This document shows positions 7,817 through 18,268 of a stretch of 64,000 nucleotides of DNA, piece after piece. The DNA comes from Thermolongibacillus altinsuensis (GTDB lineage Bacteria > Bacillota > Bacilli > Bacillales > Anoxybacillaceae): positions 1-64,000 of the forward strand of contig NZ_SLUL01000008.1 of the NCBI RefSeq assembly GCF_004341205.1, written 5' to 3'. The translations under genes were made by a program, and so were the position numbers. Every line of letters starts with the position of its first letter. The stretch's first letter is position 1. The notes beneath the pieces are model-generated. The model saw only the letters and a program-made list of their open reading frames with translations. It did no database searches and was not told the origin of the DNA.

Positions 7817-8266
7817 TTAAAGCATCTCTAACAGCCGTTTCGAAATAATTTCTGTATCTTCCGGTGTGCGACATATGATCAGACACGTATCATCTCCGCA
7901 AATCGTTCCAATGATTTCTTCCCAATCTAAATTATCAAGCAAAACACCAATCGCATGGGCGTTTCCAGGCAATGTTTTCATAACAAGCAAATGCCCGGCT
8001 CCATCAAGTTTTACAAACGCATCCATTAATGCTCTTTTTAGCTTTTGCAACGGATTGAAGCGTTGATCTGCTGGAAGGCTGTATTTATAGCGACCGTCCA
8101 TCATTGGCACTTTTACTAAATGAAGTTCTTTAATGTCACGCGAAACAGTTGCTTGCGTTACATTAAACCCTTCTTTGCGCAGCATATCAACCAATTCATC
8201 TTGCGTCTCAATATCGTGATTTGAAATAATTTCTCGAATTTTAATATGACGTTGTCCTTTATTCAA
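7817..8266 (-). CDS. argR: ArgR/AhrC arginine repressor
   Basis: The 149-aa regulator represses arginine synthesis and activates catabolism when arginine is bound as a hexamer. The winged helix lies at ~1-70 ([18 protein letters not shown]) and the oligomerisation/arginine-binding domain at ~80-149 ([19 protein letters not shown]). I choose the TTG at 8266, six bases after AGAGGTG; this gives exactly the usual AhrC length. An upstream GTG at 8275 overlaps the ribosome site. A possible ARG box lies just upstream, which would fit autoregulation. Confidence 0.95.
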   Translation of the reverse strand: MNKGQRHIKIREIISNHDIETQDELVDMLRKEGFNVTQATVSRDIKELHLVKVPMMDGRYKYSLPADQRFNPLQKLKRALMDAFVKLDGAGHLLVMKTLPGNAHAIGVLLDNLDWEEIIGTICGDDTCLIICRTPEDTEIISKRLLEML

Positions 8267-8302
8267 ATTAAACACCTCTCATATCATGAGATTAAGCAAA
8301 AA

Positions 8303-8320
8303 GTTGCATATTTATACTTC
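8303..8320 (-). promoter_or_regulatory. Possible ARG box upstream of argR
   Basis: The minus-strand sequence GAAGTATAAATATGCAAC matches the B. subtilis ARG box consensus (CATGAATAAAAATKCAAK) at about 13 of 18 positions, about 37 bases before the argR start. A single site is weak evidence. Confidence 0.35.
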
Positions 8321-8348
8321 TATGTTAACGAACGGTCTATTCACAAAC

Positions 8349-8378
8349 AAGAGGGAATAACGTTTTGTTATTCCCCTT
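8349..8378 (-). terminator. Hairpin at the 3' end of tlyA
   Basis: Minus-strand stem GGGGAATAAC/GTTATTCCCTC with a five-base loop, followed by TTGTTTG. It includes the tlyA stop codon; the T-tract is imperfect. Confidence 0.55.
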
Positions 8379-9210
8379 CTGCTTGCCTATTTCCTTTTAA
8401 CTGCGCATGTGCTTCATCAACGACCAACTGCGGCGAAACCGTTAGACGGTTTTCTCCGGTTGTTTTTCCGCTCCAATGCAGATGGAGTAAAAATTCAATA
8501 TTTCCATCTCCCCCCGTAATCGGAGAGTACGTTAAATCAACGACATCATATCCTTCTTGAAGCGAAAAAGAAATGATCGAATCAAGCACTTGATGATGAA
8601 CGCGACGGTCGCGAACAATCCCTTTTTTCCCAACGAATTCCTTTCCTGCTTCAAACTGTGGCTTGACTAAAGCAACGACATCGCTATGTGGCACCAAAAT
8701 GGTTTTTAGTACAGGCAAAATTAGTTTTAGTGAAATAAACGACACATCGATCGTAGCAAATTCAGGCAAACCTTGTTGAAAATCGCTCGGGGTGACATAG
8801 CGAAAATTGGTTCGCTCCATCACAACAACGCGTTCATCTTGACGAAGTTTCCATGCTAATTGGTTATAACCAACATCAAGCGCATAAGAAAGCTTTACAC
8901 CGTTTTGCAACGCACAGTCGGTAAATCCTCCCGTGGATGCACCGATATCGACCATAATTTTATCCTTTATGTTCAGTTGAAACGTCCGCAACGCTTTTTC
9001 AAGCTTTAAACCACCTCTGCTGACGTATGGAAGAACTTCCCCTTTAATCGTCAACGGAATATCCACGGGAACTTTTTCACCAGGCTTGTCTAATCGCATT
9101 TCATTTGAATACACAAGCCCTGCCATAATCGTTCGTTTTGCTTTCTCGCGCGATTCAACTAAACCACGCTCTACGAGTAATACATCTAATCGTTCTTTTT
9201 TCCCTTTCAT
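8368..9210 (-). CDS. tlyA: TlyA/YqxC rRNA 2'-O-methyltransferase family protein
   Basis: The 280-aa protein has an N-terminal S4 RNA-binding domain (ERLDVLLVERGLVESREKAK, residues ~5-65) and an FtsJ-like SAM-dependent methyltransferase domain from ~80. Motif I is VDIGASTGGFTDC and the LVKPQFE and GGDGNIEFL segments are conserved. TlyA homologues methylate ribose 2'-OH in rRNA; the older name hemolysin reflects a secondary property. It sits between dxs and argR, with three bases separating it from dxs, so co-transcription with dxs is likely. Target nucleotide is not known from sequence. Confidence 0.92.
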   Translation of the reverse strand: MKGKKERLDVLLVERGLVESREKAKRTIMAGLVYSNEMRLDKPGEKVPVDIPLTIKGEVLPYVSRGGLKLEKALRTFQLNIKDKIMVDIGASTGGFTDCALQNGVKLSYALDVGYNQLAWKLRQDERVVVMERTNFRYVTPSDFQQGLPEFATIDVSFISLKLILPVLKTILVPHSDVVALVKPQFEAGKEFVGKKGIVRDRRVHHQVLDSIISFSLQEGYDVVDLTYSPITGGDGNIEFLLHLHWSGKTTGENRLTVSPQLVVDEAHAQLKGNRQAEGE

Positions 9211-9213
9211 ACC

Positions 9214-11106
9214 TCATGCCCTTTTTTGTTTTCTTGGAATTAATGTAGAAATTCGTTCAACGACATTCGCCGTCGTCAATCCAATCTCTTGAAGCAATTG
9301 GTTGACGCTGCCGTGTTCAATAAAGCGGTCCGGAATGCCCATGCGCTCAATAACGGCACCATAATATCCATGATCATGAGCAAATTCGAGGACAGCGCTG
9401 CCAAAACCGCCTTGCAGAACCGCCTCCTCAATCGTCAAAATCGGCATATTCGCTTGCAGCAGCTCATGCAACATCGCCTCATCCATCGGCTTAATAAAGC
9501 GCGCATTCACCACTTTGACCGAAATGTGTTCCTTCGCGAGTTGGTCTGCTGCTTCAAGCGCCATTGGAATCGTCGTCCCGAACGTTAAAATAGCGACATC
9601 TTTTCCTTCGCGCAAAACTTCCCATGTGCCAATTGGAATTTGTTTTAACTCGTCATCAAGCGGAACACCTAACCCGTTTCCGCGCGGGAAGCGTAAAGCA
9701 ATCGGACCGTCATCATATTTTAACGCCGTATAAACCATATGTTGTCCTTCATTTTCATCTTTTGGCATCATTAAGACGATGTTTGGAATATGTCGCAAAA
9801 AGGCGATGTCAAACACGCCTTGATGCGTTTCTCCATCCGCACCAACTAATCCGGCACGATCAATGCCAAGAAAGACGTTTAAATTTTGGCGACAAATATC
9901 ATGAACGATTTGGTCATATGCTCGCTGCAAAAACGTTGAGTAAATCGCTAAAAACGGCTTCATTCCTTGCGTCGCTAAACCAGCAGCCATCGTTGCAGCG
10001 TGTTGTTCAGCGATGCCGACATCGTACATACGATCAGGAAATTCGCTTGCGAATCCTTCCAACTTCGAACCGACTGGCATCGCTGGCGTAATCGCAACAA
10101 TCCGCTCATCTTCGCGCGCCAGTTTTCGCACCGTTTCGCTCACCAATTTACTCCAAGACGGTCCCGCTTGTTTCGTTTGAATGAAATCGCCTGTTTCAAT
10201 TTTATACGGTCCCGTTCCATGCCACGTCCCTACTTTATCGTTTTCCGCTGGATGATATCCTTTTCCTTTTTTCGTAATGACATGAACGAGAACAGGCCCC
10301 TTCGTTTTCTTCGCATACTGTAAATTCTCAAATAAATCATCAAAATTATGACCATCAACCGGCCCAAAATACGTAAATCCTAACTCTTCAAAAAAGACGC
10401 CTGACACGAGCAAATATTTAATGCTATCCTTTAGCCGTTCTGCCGTTGCTGCCAGCTTTCCGCCGACCGCCGGGATTTTTTTCAGCAACATCTCTAATTC
10501 ATCTTTGACCCAGCGATATTTTCCTGCCGTGCGCAAGCGTCCAAGAATGTTATGAAGCGCACCGACGTTCGGAGCAATCGACATCTCATTATCGTTTAAA
10601 ATAACAATGATATCCTTTTTCTCATGTCCGATATGGTTGAGCGCTTCCAGCGCCATGCCGCCAGTGAGCGCACCATCGCCAATGATCGGCACGATGTACT
10701 CATCCGTCCCTTTTAAATCGCGAGCAATCGCCATTCCCATCGCCGCTGAAAGCGATGTTGAACTATGCCCCGTTTCCCATACATCATGCTCGCTTTCGCT
10801 GCGTTTCGGAAACCCGCATAACCCTTTATACTGCCGCAACGTATCAAACTGACAGGCACGCCCTGTCAAAATTTTATGCACATACGACTGATGTCCGACA
10901 TCCCATATGAGTTTATCTTTCGGGCTATCGAACATTTTATGAAGAGCAATCGTTAATTCAACCACGCCTAAATTGGGACCAATATGTCCGCCTGTTTTCG
11001 ATAATTTTTCGATGAGAAATTGACGAATGTCTTTGCTTAATTGCACAAGCTGTTCGTTGGACATATTTTTTAAAAACTGCGGATTTTGGATTGCTGTTAG
11101 ATCCAA
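9214..11106 (-). CDS. dxs: 1-deoxy-D-xylulose-5-phosphate synthase
   Basis: This ~630-aa thiamin-diphosphate enzyme joins pyruvate and glyceraldehyde-3-phosphate to start the MEP isoprenoid pathway. Visible motifs are SGGHIGPN-like [11 protein letters not shown], the TPP site [15 protein letters not shown] through [12 protein letters not shown], and the transketolase part [15 protein letters not shown]. The B. subtilis-like N-terminus MDLTAIQ is given by a TTG at 11106, eight bases after GAAAGTGAG; a GTG three codons earlier (11115) is the alternative. A TATAAT box occurs in the 190-bp gap to ispA, so dxs may have its own promoter. Confidence 0.96.
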   Translation of the reverse strand: MDLTAIQNPQFLKNMSNEQLVQLSKDIRQFLIEKLSKTGGHIGPNLGVVELTIALHKMFDSPKDKLIWDVGHQSYVHKILTGRACQFDTLRQYKGLCGFPKRSESEHDVWETGHSSTSLSAAMGMAIARDLKGTDEYIVPIIGDGALTGGMALEALNHIGHEKKDIIVILNDNEMSIAPNVGALHNILGRLRTAGKYRWVKDELEMLLKKIPAVGGKLAATAERLKDSIKYLLVSGVFFEELGFTYFGPVDGHNFDDLFENLQYAKKTKGPVLVHVITKKGKGYHPAENDKVGTWHGTGPYKIETGDFIQTKQAGPSWSKLVSETVRKLAREDERIVAITPAMPVGSKLEGFASEFPDRMYDVGIAEQHAATMAAGLATQGMKPFLAIYSTFLQRAYDQIVHDICRQNLNVFLGIDRAGLVGADGETHQGVFDIAFLRHIPNIVLMMPKDENEGQHMVYTALKYDDGPIALRFPRGNGLGVPLDDELKQIPIGTWEVLREGKDVAILTFGTTIPMALEAADQLAKEHISVKVVNARFIKPMDEAMLHELLQANMPILTIEEAVLQGGFGSAVLEFAHDHGYYGAVIERMGIPDRFIEHGSVNQLLQEIGLTTANVVERISTLIPRKQKRA

Positions 11107-11210
11107 CGGGATCACTCACTTTCGTATAGACTATCACACTGCTATAGTACAGTTTTACGTCATATTCATATTATACATGGAAAATAACGAAAACAGAAAT
11201 GTTTGTATGC

Positions 11211-11245
11211 AAAAAAGAGCCGCTTACACAAATGTGTGAACGGCC
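11211..11245 (-). terminator. Terminator of ispA
   Basis: Minus-strand imperfect stem GCCGTTCACAC/GTGTAAGCGGC with an ATTT loop, followed by TCTTTTTTG. It ends the xse-isp transcription block before dxs. Confidence 0.65.
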
Positions 11246-11295
11246 GAAAAATTCCTTCCCCACTATATCACATTCTTTTCGTTTCCTCAACGCTC

Positions 11296-12195
11296 TTAAT
11301 GATCACGCGTTTCAACTAACTCGCAAATGTATTCAAGAAGGTGAGCGTTCAATTTTGTTTGCTGAAGAAGCGTTTTCGCTTGTTCAATATGATGACGAAG
11401 CTTTTCTTTTGCTCCCGCCATTGTCAATAGCGATGGGTACGTCACTTTTTTGTTTTCCACATCGCTGCCGACTTTTTTGCCAATCTTTCTTTCGTCTCCT
11501 TCAATATCTAAAATATCATCGCGAATTTGAAACGCTAAACCGAGATGAAGCGCAAATTCAGCAAGCTTCTTTAACTGTTGCTCGTTTGCATTCGCTAAAA
11601 TAGCGCCTGCCAACACACTGTATTGCAACAGTTTTCCTGTTTTGTTTCGATGAATATATTCGAGTTCCTCTAACGTTAATTGTTTTCCTTCTCCTTGCAT
11701 ATCCGCCACTTGTCCAGCCACCATTCCTTCTGGACCTGCCGCTTTGGCGAGTTCGGCAATTAATCGCACTTTCACCTCATCGCTAATCGATGGGGGCTCG
11801 GCAATGACTCGAAAGCTATGCGTTAAAAGAGCATCTCCAGCTAAAATGGCAATCGCTTCGCCAAACACTTTATGATTGGTCGGTTTTCCACGGCGCAAAT
11901 CATCGTTGTCCATGCTTGGCAAGTCGTCATGAATGAGCGAATACGTATGCAGCATTTCGAGCGCACAAGCGACAGGCAAGCCGATCTCCACATCTTTTTC
12001 AAACGCATGCAATGTCGCTAAAACAAGAAGCGGACGAATGCGCTTCCCTCCTGCTTGAAGCGAATATAACATCGCCTCTTTCATAATGCTTGGAGCTTGC
12101 AGATTTGAAATATACGCCGGTAACTGTTCTTCGACTCGCTGCTTATAGCTTTGCAATAATTGTTCGATTTCCGCCCGTTTCAATGCGTCATTCAT
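11296..12195 (-). CDS. ispA: Farnesyl diphosphate synthase
   Basis: The 299-aa trans-prenyltransferase condenses IPP with DMAPP/GPP to farnesyl diphosphate. The first Asp-rich motif is DDLPSMDND, the second [18 protein letters not shown] binds the substrate tail. It aligns along its whole length with the G. stearothermophilus enzyme. The start is the ATG at 12195 behind AGGAGGATGA, which overlaps the end of xseB by eight bases; the longer frame is not needed. It belongs to the folD-xseA-xseB-ispA operon. Confidence 0.96.
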   Translation of the reverse strand: MNDALKRAEIEQLLQSYKQRVEEQLPAYISNLQAPSIMKEAMLYSLQAGGKRIRPLLVLATLHAFEKDVEIGLPVACALEMLHTYSLIHDDLPSMDNDDLRRGKPTNHKVFGEAIAILAGDALLTHSFRVIAEPPSISDEVKVRLIAELAKAAGPEGMVAGQVADMQGEGKQLTLEELEYIHRNKTGKLLQYSVLAGAILANANEQQLKKLAEFALHLGLAFQIRDDILDIEGDERKIGKKVGSDVENKKVTYPSLLTMAGAKEKLRHHIEQAKTLLQQTKLNAHLLEYICELVETRDH

Positions 12196-12403
12196 CCTCC
12201 TGGATCGTGAACGGTTCCAACTGCCCATCTTCACGTAAAATCAAATCCATCTGCTTTTCAACTTGTTGCAATTTATCGTGACAAAGCTTTGACAATTTCA
12301 TGCCTTCTTGAAAAAAATGAATCGCTTCTTCTAATGGCACATCTCCTTCTTCAAGCTTTTGCACAATTTCCTCTAGCTTTGCCATTGCCTCTTCAAACGT
12401 CAT
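12188..12403 (-). CDS. xseB: Exodeoxyribonuclease VII small subunit
   Basis: The 71-aa helical protein begins [20 protein letters not shown] and carries the family motif [15 protein letters not shown]. It binds the large subunit XseA to form exonuclease VII, which degrades single-stranded DNA. The ATG at 12403 overlaps the xseA stop by four bases (ATGA) behind GGAGGGAG, a translational coupling arrangement. The longer frame upstream lies within xseA. Confidence 0.95.
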   Translation of the reverse strand: MTFEEAMAKLEEIVQKLEEGDVPLEEAIHFFQEGMKLSKLCHDKLQQVEKQMDLILREDGQLEPFTIQEDE

Positions 12404-13749
12404 GTTTCTCCCTCCTCCAATTGCGAAACGACACAATCTGCCTGTCCGTCTTGAAAGCGAATGCGCACAACATCGCCAGGCTGCAATTGATGCACGCTTT
12501 TGACGATCGCTTTCTGCTGATCATAAACAAGGCTATATCCTCGTTCCATAATTTTTAGCGGACTGAGCGCTTCCAACTTCGACAAAGATGACGTGAACGC
12601 CCATTGCTTTTGTTTTACAATTGTGTTCATGTTGCGGATGAGCATCTTTTCTAACGTCTGTCTTTGCTCATTCGCTTTTTGCAAGCGAGCCTCTGGATGG
12701 TGTTTCATCAGCAAAAGATGCAATTGATTCAAACGATGTTCATTTTTTTCAACGGTTTGCTTCATTTGGCGCCGCAACCGTTCAAGCAGCAAATCAAGCT
12801 GCTGTTCCTTTTGTTCGTATAATCGTTGTGGATAGCGAAACGCATACGATGCTTGTAACGTTTGCAGCTTCTTTGTACTCTGCATCATTCGCTCTTTCAT
12901 CGCGCGAATGAGACGCGCTTTTCGATCGGTGACGCGCTCGAGCAAATCCGCAACATGCGGCACAGCTAACTCAGCAGCCCCCGTCGGCGTCGGTGCGCGC
13001 AAATCGGCGACAAAATCCGCAATCGTATAATCCGTTTCGTGACCGACAGCCGAAATAATCGGAACACGCGAAGCAAAAATCGCCCGCGCGACGCTTTCTT
13101 CGTTAAATGCCCACAATTCCTCAATCGATCCTCCGCCGCGGCCGACAATTAAAACGTCTAAATAGCCAAGTTCATTGGCCTTTTCAATCGATTTGACGAT
13201 GGATGGAGCCGCCTGCGCTCCTTGTACAAGCGTCGGAAATAAAATGACTTTCGCCAGCGGATAGCGCCGATGAATCGTCGTTAAAATATCGCGAATAGCC
13301 GCGCCCGTTGGCGATGTAACAACACCGATGTAGCGCGGAAATTTCGGAATGGGCTTTTTATGTTCCGGCGCAAATAACCCTTCTTGTTCTAATCGTTTTT
13401 TCAATTGTTCATATGCTAAATAAAGCGCTCCGATTCCATCGGGCTGCATTTCTTTTACATACACTTGATAATTTCCGCTCGGTTCATATACCGAAATTTC
13501 ACCGCGAACAAGCACTTTCATCCCGTTCTCCGGCTTAAACGTTAAATAACGGTTATACCCAGCAAACATAACCGCTTGAATGCGCGCTTGTTCGTCCTTG
13601 AGCGTAAAATACATATGACCGCGCGAATGATTCGTAAAATTCGATATTTCCCCTTTAATCCATAAATCTTGCAAGTGGGGATCGACTTCAAATTTCCGTT
13701 TAATATACTTTGTCAGCGCAGCGACCGTTACATATTTAATCTCTGACAC
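12400..13749 (-). CDS. xseA: Exodeoxyribonuclease VII large subunit
   Basis: The 449-aa catalytic subunit has an N-terminal OB fold (~5-105, [20 protein letters not shown]) and the central nuclease domain with [33 protein letters not shown] and [23 protein letters not shown] long coiled coil (~270-400) mediates XseB binding. Length is typical. It follows folD by about 14 bases and overlaps xseB. Confidence 0.97.
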   Translation of the reverse strand: MSEIKYVTVAALTKYIKRKFEVDPHLQDLWIKGEISNFTNHSRGHMYFTLKDEQARIQAVMFAGYNRYLTFKPENGMKVLVRGEISVYEPSGNYQVYVKEMQPDGIGALYLAYEQLKKRLEQEGLFAPEHKKPIPKFPRYIGVVTSPTGAAIRDILTTIHRRYPLAKVILFPTLVQGAQAAPSIVKSIEKANELGYLDVLIVGRGGGSIEELWAFNEESVARAIFASRVPIISAVGHETDYTIADFVADLRAPTPTGAAELAVPHVADLLERVTDRKARLIRAMKERMMQSTKKLQTLQASYAFRYPQRLYEQKEQQLDLLLERLRRQMKQTVEKNEHRLNQLHLLLMKHHPEARLQKANEQRQTLEKMLIRNMNTIVKQKQWAFTSSLSKLEALSPLKIMERGYSLVYDQQKAIVKSVHQLQPGDVVRIRFQDGQADCVVSQLEEGET

Positions 13750-13763
13750 AGAAAAAACCTCGC

Positions 13764-14618
13764 TTACTTTCCTTTTTGTTCACGTGCTGCTTGAATGGTG
13801 TTATGTAAAAGCATCGTAATCGTCATCGGGCCGACGCCTTTTGGCACTGGCGTCAAATAGCTTGCCACTTCTTTCACTTCTTCAAAATGGACATCTCCGC
13901 ACAACTTTCCGTTTTCCAAACGGTTCACACCGACATCAATGACGATTGCCCCTTTTTTTACATCTTCTGCCCGAATTAAATTCGGCTTGCCGACGGCTAC
14001 AATTAAAATATCCGCTTGGCGAGTGATTTCACGCAAATTTTTTGTCCGAGAGTGGCAATACGTCACCGTTGCGTGTTCCCGCAAAAACAATTGCCCGACA
14101 GGCTTGCCGACAATGTTGCTGCGGCCAACGACAACGACGTGCTTTCCTGCTATTTCTACATTTAAGGACTGAATCATGAATAAAATGCCGTATGGCGTGC
14201 ATGGCAAAAACGTTTTTTGCCCTGTCATCATACGCCCGATATTAAGCGGATGAAACCCGTCGACATCCTTCTGCGGGGCAATCGTTTCAATCACTTTTAA
14301 TTCATCAATTTGTTTCGGCAAAGGGAGTTGAACTAAGATGCCGTGAATTGAATCATCCGCATTCAGCGCTTGAATTTGTTCCAACAAAAACGACTCCGTA
14401 ATATCGCTAGGAAATGTGAGCAGCTTTGAGCGAATGCCGATTTCTTCGCAAGCTTTTTGTTTGGCTTTTACATACGATTGAGATGCGGGATGGTCTCCAA
14501 CCAGAACGACAGCCAGCGTTGGTTGAATCCCTTCGCTTTTTAACTGTTCTACTTCCTTTGCTAATTGTGCTCTCTTTTCCTTCGCCAACTCTAATCCGTT
14601 AATAATGTATGCAGACAT
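13764..14618 (-). CDS. folD: FolD, methylene-THF dehydrogenase/cyclohydrolase
   Basis: The 284-aa bifunctional enzyme interconverts 5,10-methylene-, methenyl- and 10-formyl-tetrahydrofolate using NADP. The catalytic [13 protein letters not shown], substrate motif VQLPLPKQI, the Rossmann segment [13 protein letters not shown] and the C-terminal [14 protein letters not shown] are all present. It lies between nusB and xseA and supplies one-carbon units, which links functionally to the gcv operon and yqgN in this window. Confidence 0.97.
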   Translation of the reverse strand: MSAYIINGLELAKEKRAQLAKEVEQLKSEGIQPTLAVVLVGDHPASQSYVKAKQKACEEIGIRSKLLTFPSDITESFLLEQIQALNADDSIHGILVQLPLPKQIDELKVIETIAPQKDVDGFHPLNIGRMMTGQKTFLPCTPYGILFMIQSLNVEIAGKHVVVVGRSNIVGKPVGQLFLREHATVTYCHSRTKNLREITRQADILIVAVGKPNLIRAEDVKKGAIVIDVGVNRLENGKLCGDVHFEEVKEVASYLTPVPKGVGPMTITMLLHNTIQAAREQKGK

Positions 14619-14643
14619 GTTTCCATCTCCCCCTTAGCGCCCT

Positions 14644-15033
14644 TTACGACAATGCTTCTTTTATTTTTGCCAGCACGCCGTTAACAAAGCGACCTGATTT
14701 CTCATCGCCAAACACTTTCGCTAACTCAACGGCTTCGTCCATGCTGACGCTGAATGGAATATCGTCTAAATATTTCATTTCAAAGACAGCGATTCGCAAA
14801 ATGGAACGATCGACATTCGCTACTCTCTCAAGCGTCCACTTTTCAAGATGTGTTCGCAACAGCTCGTCAATTTCATCTTGATGCTCGATGACTCCAAAGA
14901 CAAGCGTTTCAAGAAACGGATCTATTTCTTCTCCTTCTACGACATTTGCAATTGCTTCTTTCGGCTCAATGCCGCCGACATCGACTTGAAACAATGCTTG
15001 TAACGCTTTTTCTCTTGCTGTATGTCGCTTCAT
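14644..15033 (-). CDS. nusB: Transcription antitermination factor NusB
   Basis: The 129-aa all-helical protein starts [18 protein letters not shown], the standard NusB N-terminus with the Arg-rich RNA-binding helix, and ends with [12 protein letters not shown]. With NusE (S10) it binds boxA and supports rRNA antitermination. It lies just downstream of the terminator of the Asp23-family gene and upstream of folD, as in B. subtilis. Confidence 0.95.
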   Translation of the reverse strand: MKRHTAREKALQALFQVDVGGIEPKEAIANVVEGEEIDPFLETLVFGVIEHQDEIDELLRTHLEKWTLERVANVDRSILRIAVFEMKYLDDIPFSVSMDEAVELAKVFGDEKSGRFVNGVLAKIKEALS

Positions 15034-15112
15034 GAACCAAAACCCTTTCTAAAAATATTGTCGAAAGACCATAACATGATGATACCATATTTCTTGACAA
15101 GAAAACACTATA

Positions 15113-15156
15113 CGAAAAGAAAAAGGGCTGCCCCATCAAAGAGATAGCCCTTTTTT
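15113..15156 (-). terminator. Terminator of the accBC-Asp23 unit
   Basis: Minus-strand AAAAAGGGCT pairs with AGCCCTTTTT around a 16-base loop and is followed by T-rich sequence, directly after the stop codon of the Asp23-family gene. Confidence 0.75.
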
Positions 15157-15158
15157 GT

Positions 15159-15554
15159 TTATTCTGCTTCTTGCTCTGTTTTTGGTGCATCAAACTGAAC
15201 GCCAACGACGTGAACGTTCACTTCAGACGCTTCAAGCCCCGTCATGTTTAATAGCGCTTGGCGAATGTTTTCTTGAATTTTTTGCGAAACATTTGGAATG
15301 GACACACCAAAGTTCATGACACAATAAACATCGATAATAATTCCTTGATCCGTTAAATCAACTTTGACACCTTTGCCGTGATTTTTCTTACCAAGGCGCT
15401 CGACAACGCCGGCCGCAAAATTGCCGCGCATTTGTGCCACACCTTCAATTTCGGATGCAGCAATTCCGGCAATAACTTCAATGACTTCTGGCGCAATTTC
15501 TACTTTTCCTAGGCTGTTATGTCCTTGATTCATCTCTAATACATGTTCAGACAT
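15159..15554 (-). CDS. yqhY: Asp23/Gls24 family protein YqhY
   Basis: The 131-aa protein is an Asp23 family member; the core GKVEIAPEVIEVIAGIAASE, GVAQM and VDLTDQGIIIDVYCVMNFG are diagnostic. B. subtilis YqhY is encoded with accB-accC and affects acetyl-CoA carboxylase activity; the same order (accB-accC-yqhY) occurs here, only 17 bases after accC. No signal peptide or membrane helix is present. A role in balancing fatty acid synthesis is inferred from context. Confidence 0.9.
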   Translation of the reverse strand: MSEHVLEMNQGHNSLGKVEIAPEVIEVIAGIAASEIEGVAQMRGNFAAGVVERLGKKNHGKGVKVDLTDQGIIIDVYCVMNFGVSIPNVSQKIQENIRQALLNMTGLEASEVNVHVVGVQFDAPKTEQEAE

Positions 15555-15571
15555 AACCGATCCCTCCTAAA

Positions 15572-16924
15572 TTAAGAATTCATTACATCGTATGTTTCTA
15601 AAAACTTTGTATTAAAATTTCCTTCGACAAATTTCTCGTGCTCCAACAATTTGAGATGAAACGGAATCGTCGTATGAATGCCTTCAATCACAAATTCACT
15701 CAGCGCCCGCTTCATTCGCGCAATAGCTTCTTCGCGCGTCGGAGCATGCACAATTAATTTCGCAATCATCGAATCGTAATACGGCGGAATGGAATACCCC
15801 GGATAAACAGCGGAGTCGACGCGAACACCAAATCCGCCTGGAGGTAAATACATATTAATTTTTCCAGGAGACGGCATAAAATTTTTCTCCGGATTTTCGG
15901 CATTAATTCGGCACTCAATCGCCCAACCGTTAAACGTAACGTCCTCTTGTGTCAACGACAATTTTTCACCTGAGGCAATGCGAATTTGTTCTTTAATCAA
16001 ATCAACGCCCGTAACCATTTCAGTAACAGGATGCTCTACTTGAATGCGCGTATTCATTTCCATAAAATAAAATTGTCGCGCGTTATAGTCGTAAATGAAT
16101 TCAACGGTACCTGCACCTGTATAATCGACCGCTTTCGCTGCCTTGACAGCGGCTTCACCAATTTTTTTCCGCATTTCTTCATCTAATGCTGGGGAAGGCG
16201 TTTCTTCCAACAACTTCTGCAAACGGCGCTGAATGGTGCAATCGCGCTCGCCAAGATGAATGACATTGCCGTAGGAGTCCGCTAAAATTTGAATTTCAAC
16301 ATGGCGGAAATCTTCAATGTATTTTTCAATATAAACGCCCGGATTTCCAAAAGCCGTGGCCGCTTCTTGCTGCGTAATGTTAATCCCTTTGATGAGCTCT
16401 TGTTCGTTGCGTGCCACGCGAATTCCTTTTCCGCCTCCTCCGGCCGTCGCCTTAATAATAACAGGATATCCTATTTCGTTCGCTAGCGCAATGGCCTCGT
16501 CGATGCTTTCAATAATTCCTTGCGATCCGGGAACGATCGGCACGCCTGCTTCGCGCATCGTTTCGCGCGCGATGTCTTTCGTTCCCATTTTCGTAATCGC
16601 TTCTGGACTCGGACCGACAAACGTGATATTGCACTCGCGACAAAGCTCGGCAAAATCCGCATTTTCTGCTAAAAATCCGTAGCCAGGATGAATGGCATCG
16701 CATTGTGTCAACGTAGCGACACTCATAATATTCGTGAAATTTAAGTAGCTATCTTTCGAAGCGGTCGGTCCGATACAGTACGCTTCATCAGCCAACTGTA
16801 CATGAAGCGCATCACGGTCAGCTTCTGAAAAAACCGCAACCGTCTCAATCCCAAGTTCCTTACAAGCGCGAATAATCCGAACCGCAATCTCCCCTCGGTT
16901 GGCAATTAACAATTTTTTTATCAT
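15572..16924 (-). CDS. accC: Biotin carboxylase subunit of acetyl-CoA carboxylase
   Basis: The 450-aa ATP-grasp enzyme carboxylates the biotin on AccB using bicarbonate. The N-terminal [15 protein letters not shown], Gly-rich [13 protein letters not shown], and active-site [18 protein letters not shown] are intact. Length matches the family. It is 13 bases downstream of accB, forming accB-accC-yqhY. Confidence 0.98.
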   Translation of the reverse strand: MIKKLLIANRGEIAVRIIRACKELGIETVAVFSEADRDALHVQLADEAYCIGPTASKDSYLNFTNIMSVATLTQCDAIHPGYGFLAENADFAELCRECNITFVGPSPEAITKMGTKDIARETMREAGVPIVPGSQGIIESIDEAIALANEIGYPVIIKATAGGGGKGIRVARNEQELIKGINITQQEAATAFGNPGVYIEKYIEDFRHVEIQILADSYGNVIHLGERDCTIQRRLQKLLEETPSPALDEEMRKKIGEAAVKAAKAVDYTGAGTVEFIYDYNARQFYFMEMNTRIQVEHPVTEMVTGVDLIKEQIRIASGEKLSLTQEDVTFNGWAIECRINAENPEKNFMPSPGKINMYLPPGGFGVRVDSAVYPGYSIPPYYDSMIAKLIVHAPTREEAIARMKRALSEFVIEGIHTTIPFHLKLLEHEKFVEGNFNTKFLETYDVMNS

Positions 16925-16937
16925 CGCGTTCTCTCCT

Positions 16938-17444
16938 TTATTCTGTTTTTACAAGGAATAAAGGTTGTCCATATTCAACAAGCTGACCGTTTTTCACCAG
17001 CACTTCGACAATTTCGCCTTCGACTTCCGCTTCAATTTCATTAAATAGCTTCATCGCCTCCACGATACAAACAACCGTATCTTTCTTCACTTTATCTCCT
17101 ACTTTTACATACGGCTCCGCATCTGGAGACGGTGCAGCATAAAATGTTCCCACCATCGGCGAAGTAATTTTATGTAGATTGTCAGCCTGAACAGGAGTCG
17201 GTTCTTGTTTTGGTTCTTCCTTCTTCTCAACAACGGCTGCTTGCGGTTCCGCTTGAACAACAGGAGTTGTTTGTTGCGGTGCTGCTTCTTTCGCGATCGT
17301 TTGTGGAGCCGCAGGCTCAATCGCAACATGTGCCCCTGCTTTTTTCATTTTGATTTTGGAACCATCATGTTCGTACACAAACTCGACAATATTTGATTCA
17401 TTTACTAACCGAATTAGTTCGCGAATTTCTTGAATTTTCAACAT
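16938..17444 (-). CDS. accB: Biotin carboxyl carrier protein of acetyl-CoA carboxylase
   Basis: The 168-aa carrier has an N-terminal segment ([20 protein letters not shown]), a Pro/Ala/Gln-rich linker (~45-90) and a C-terminal biotinyl domain. [15 protein letters not shown] contains the biotinylated Lys. It carries CO2 from AccC to the carboxyltransferase. It is the first gene of the accB-accC-yqhY unit. Confidence 0.97.
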   Translation of the reverse strand: MLKIQEIRELIRLVNESNIVEFVYEHDGSKIKMKKAGAHVAIEPAAPQTIAKEAAPQQTTPVVQAEPQAAVVEKKEEPKQEPTPVQADNLHKITSPMVGTFYAAPSPDAEPYVKVGDKVKKDTVVCIVEAMKLFNEIEAEVEGEIVEVLVKNGQLVEYGQPLFLVKTE

Positions 17445-17492
17445 TACTTACACCCCTCGCCCCATCTTTGTAGAAAAATATAACACAATACC

Positions 17493-17522
17493 ATGATACG
17501 ACACACCTTTTCCATTATTCAA
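17493..17522 (-). promoter_or_regulatory. Probable SigA promoter of accB
   Basis: On the minus strand TTGAAT and TATCAT are separated by 18 bases, about 50 bases before the accB start. Confidence 0.4.
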
Positions 17523-17611
17523 TAAAATCATAAGAAAATGTTAGAAAATTTATATCTGGTAATAGAAACAATTAATATTATATAGTATTAAAAATGTTGT
17601 TTTCAAGTAAT

Positions 17612-17648
17612 GAAAAAAGCTGAACTCATCAATCGTTCAGCTTTTTTC
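17612..17648. terminator. Terminator after spoIIIAH
   Basis: A perfect 14-bp stem, GAAAAAAGCTGAAC with GTTCAGCTTTTTTC, around a nine-base loop. It ends the spoIIIA operon; its sequence would work in both directions. Confidence 0.85.
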
Positions 17649-17657
17649 GTTTCCCGC

Positions 17658-18251
17658 TTATTTTTCGAGGCGAAATTGAACAGCCACATCTTGAATGTCA
17701 CCAATTTCGCTTTGTACAAGTTTAATAATTTCGTTTGCCGCTTTTTTCGAATGCTCTTTCGCTTTGACCGTAACATGCACTTGTTTTCCGTCAACGCGAA
17801 CAAGCGCATCGTCATATCCTTTCGCTTTAATCAACGTCTCTAACACAGCCTCTTTTTCCGCCGTGTTGGCTAGTTGTTGAATTTTATCGATCGCTTTGCT
17901 TTTCTCTTCCGCGGATACATTATTGGAAGTGACGATCGCATTTAACTCTTGGCGAAGCTTACTCCGTTCATCCTCAATTTCAAGACGAAGAGCTGTAAAC
18001 AAATCGTCGCTTGAAATGCTGGAGATGACTGTTCCGTCTTCCCCTTCTTCGACCGTTACTTCAGCCTGATCCGTCGCCTCTTTTTGTTCGGAAACGTTTG
18101 TTTCGGTTGCGCTTTCTTTTTGATTCGTTTCTTCTTTCTGTTCAATAAACGCAACATCTTCTTTCGGTTGTGGGCTTGTTACATAATAGACCGATAAAAC
18201 AGCAACTAAACTAAACATCGTTAATAACCAAACGGTTTGTTTTTTTAACAT
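17658..18251 (-). CDS. spoIIIAH: Stage III sporulation protein AH
   Basis: The 197-aa mother-cell protein has one N-terminal membrane helix (TVWLLTMFSLVAVLSVYYV), an acidic Glu/Thr-rich linker (~30-75) and a C-terminal ring-forming domain (VHVTVKAKEHSKKAANEIIK). SpoIIIAH binds forespore SpoIIQ across the intermembrane space to form the feeding channel. It is the last gene of the eight-gene operon. Confidence 0.95.
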   Translation of the reverse strand: MLKKQTVWLLTMFSLVAVLSVYYVTSPQPKEDVAFIEQKEETNQKESATETNVSEQKEATDQAEVTVEEGEDGTVISSISSDDLFTALRLEIEDERSKLRQELNAIVTSNNVSAEEKSKAIDKIQQLANTAEKEAVLETLIKAKGYDDALVRVDGKQVHVTVKAKEHSKKAANEIIKLVQSEIGDIQDVAVQFRLEK

Positions 18252-18268
18252 CGTTTCTCCCCCTATGC

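Noticed and set aside
11116-11295. Possible OLE RNA between ispA and dxs
   Set aside because: OLE RNA is encoded near ispA/dxs in some extremophilic Firmicutes, but it is about 600 nt. The gap here is only ~190 bases and is filled by the ispA terminator and a promoter-like TATAAT.
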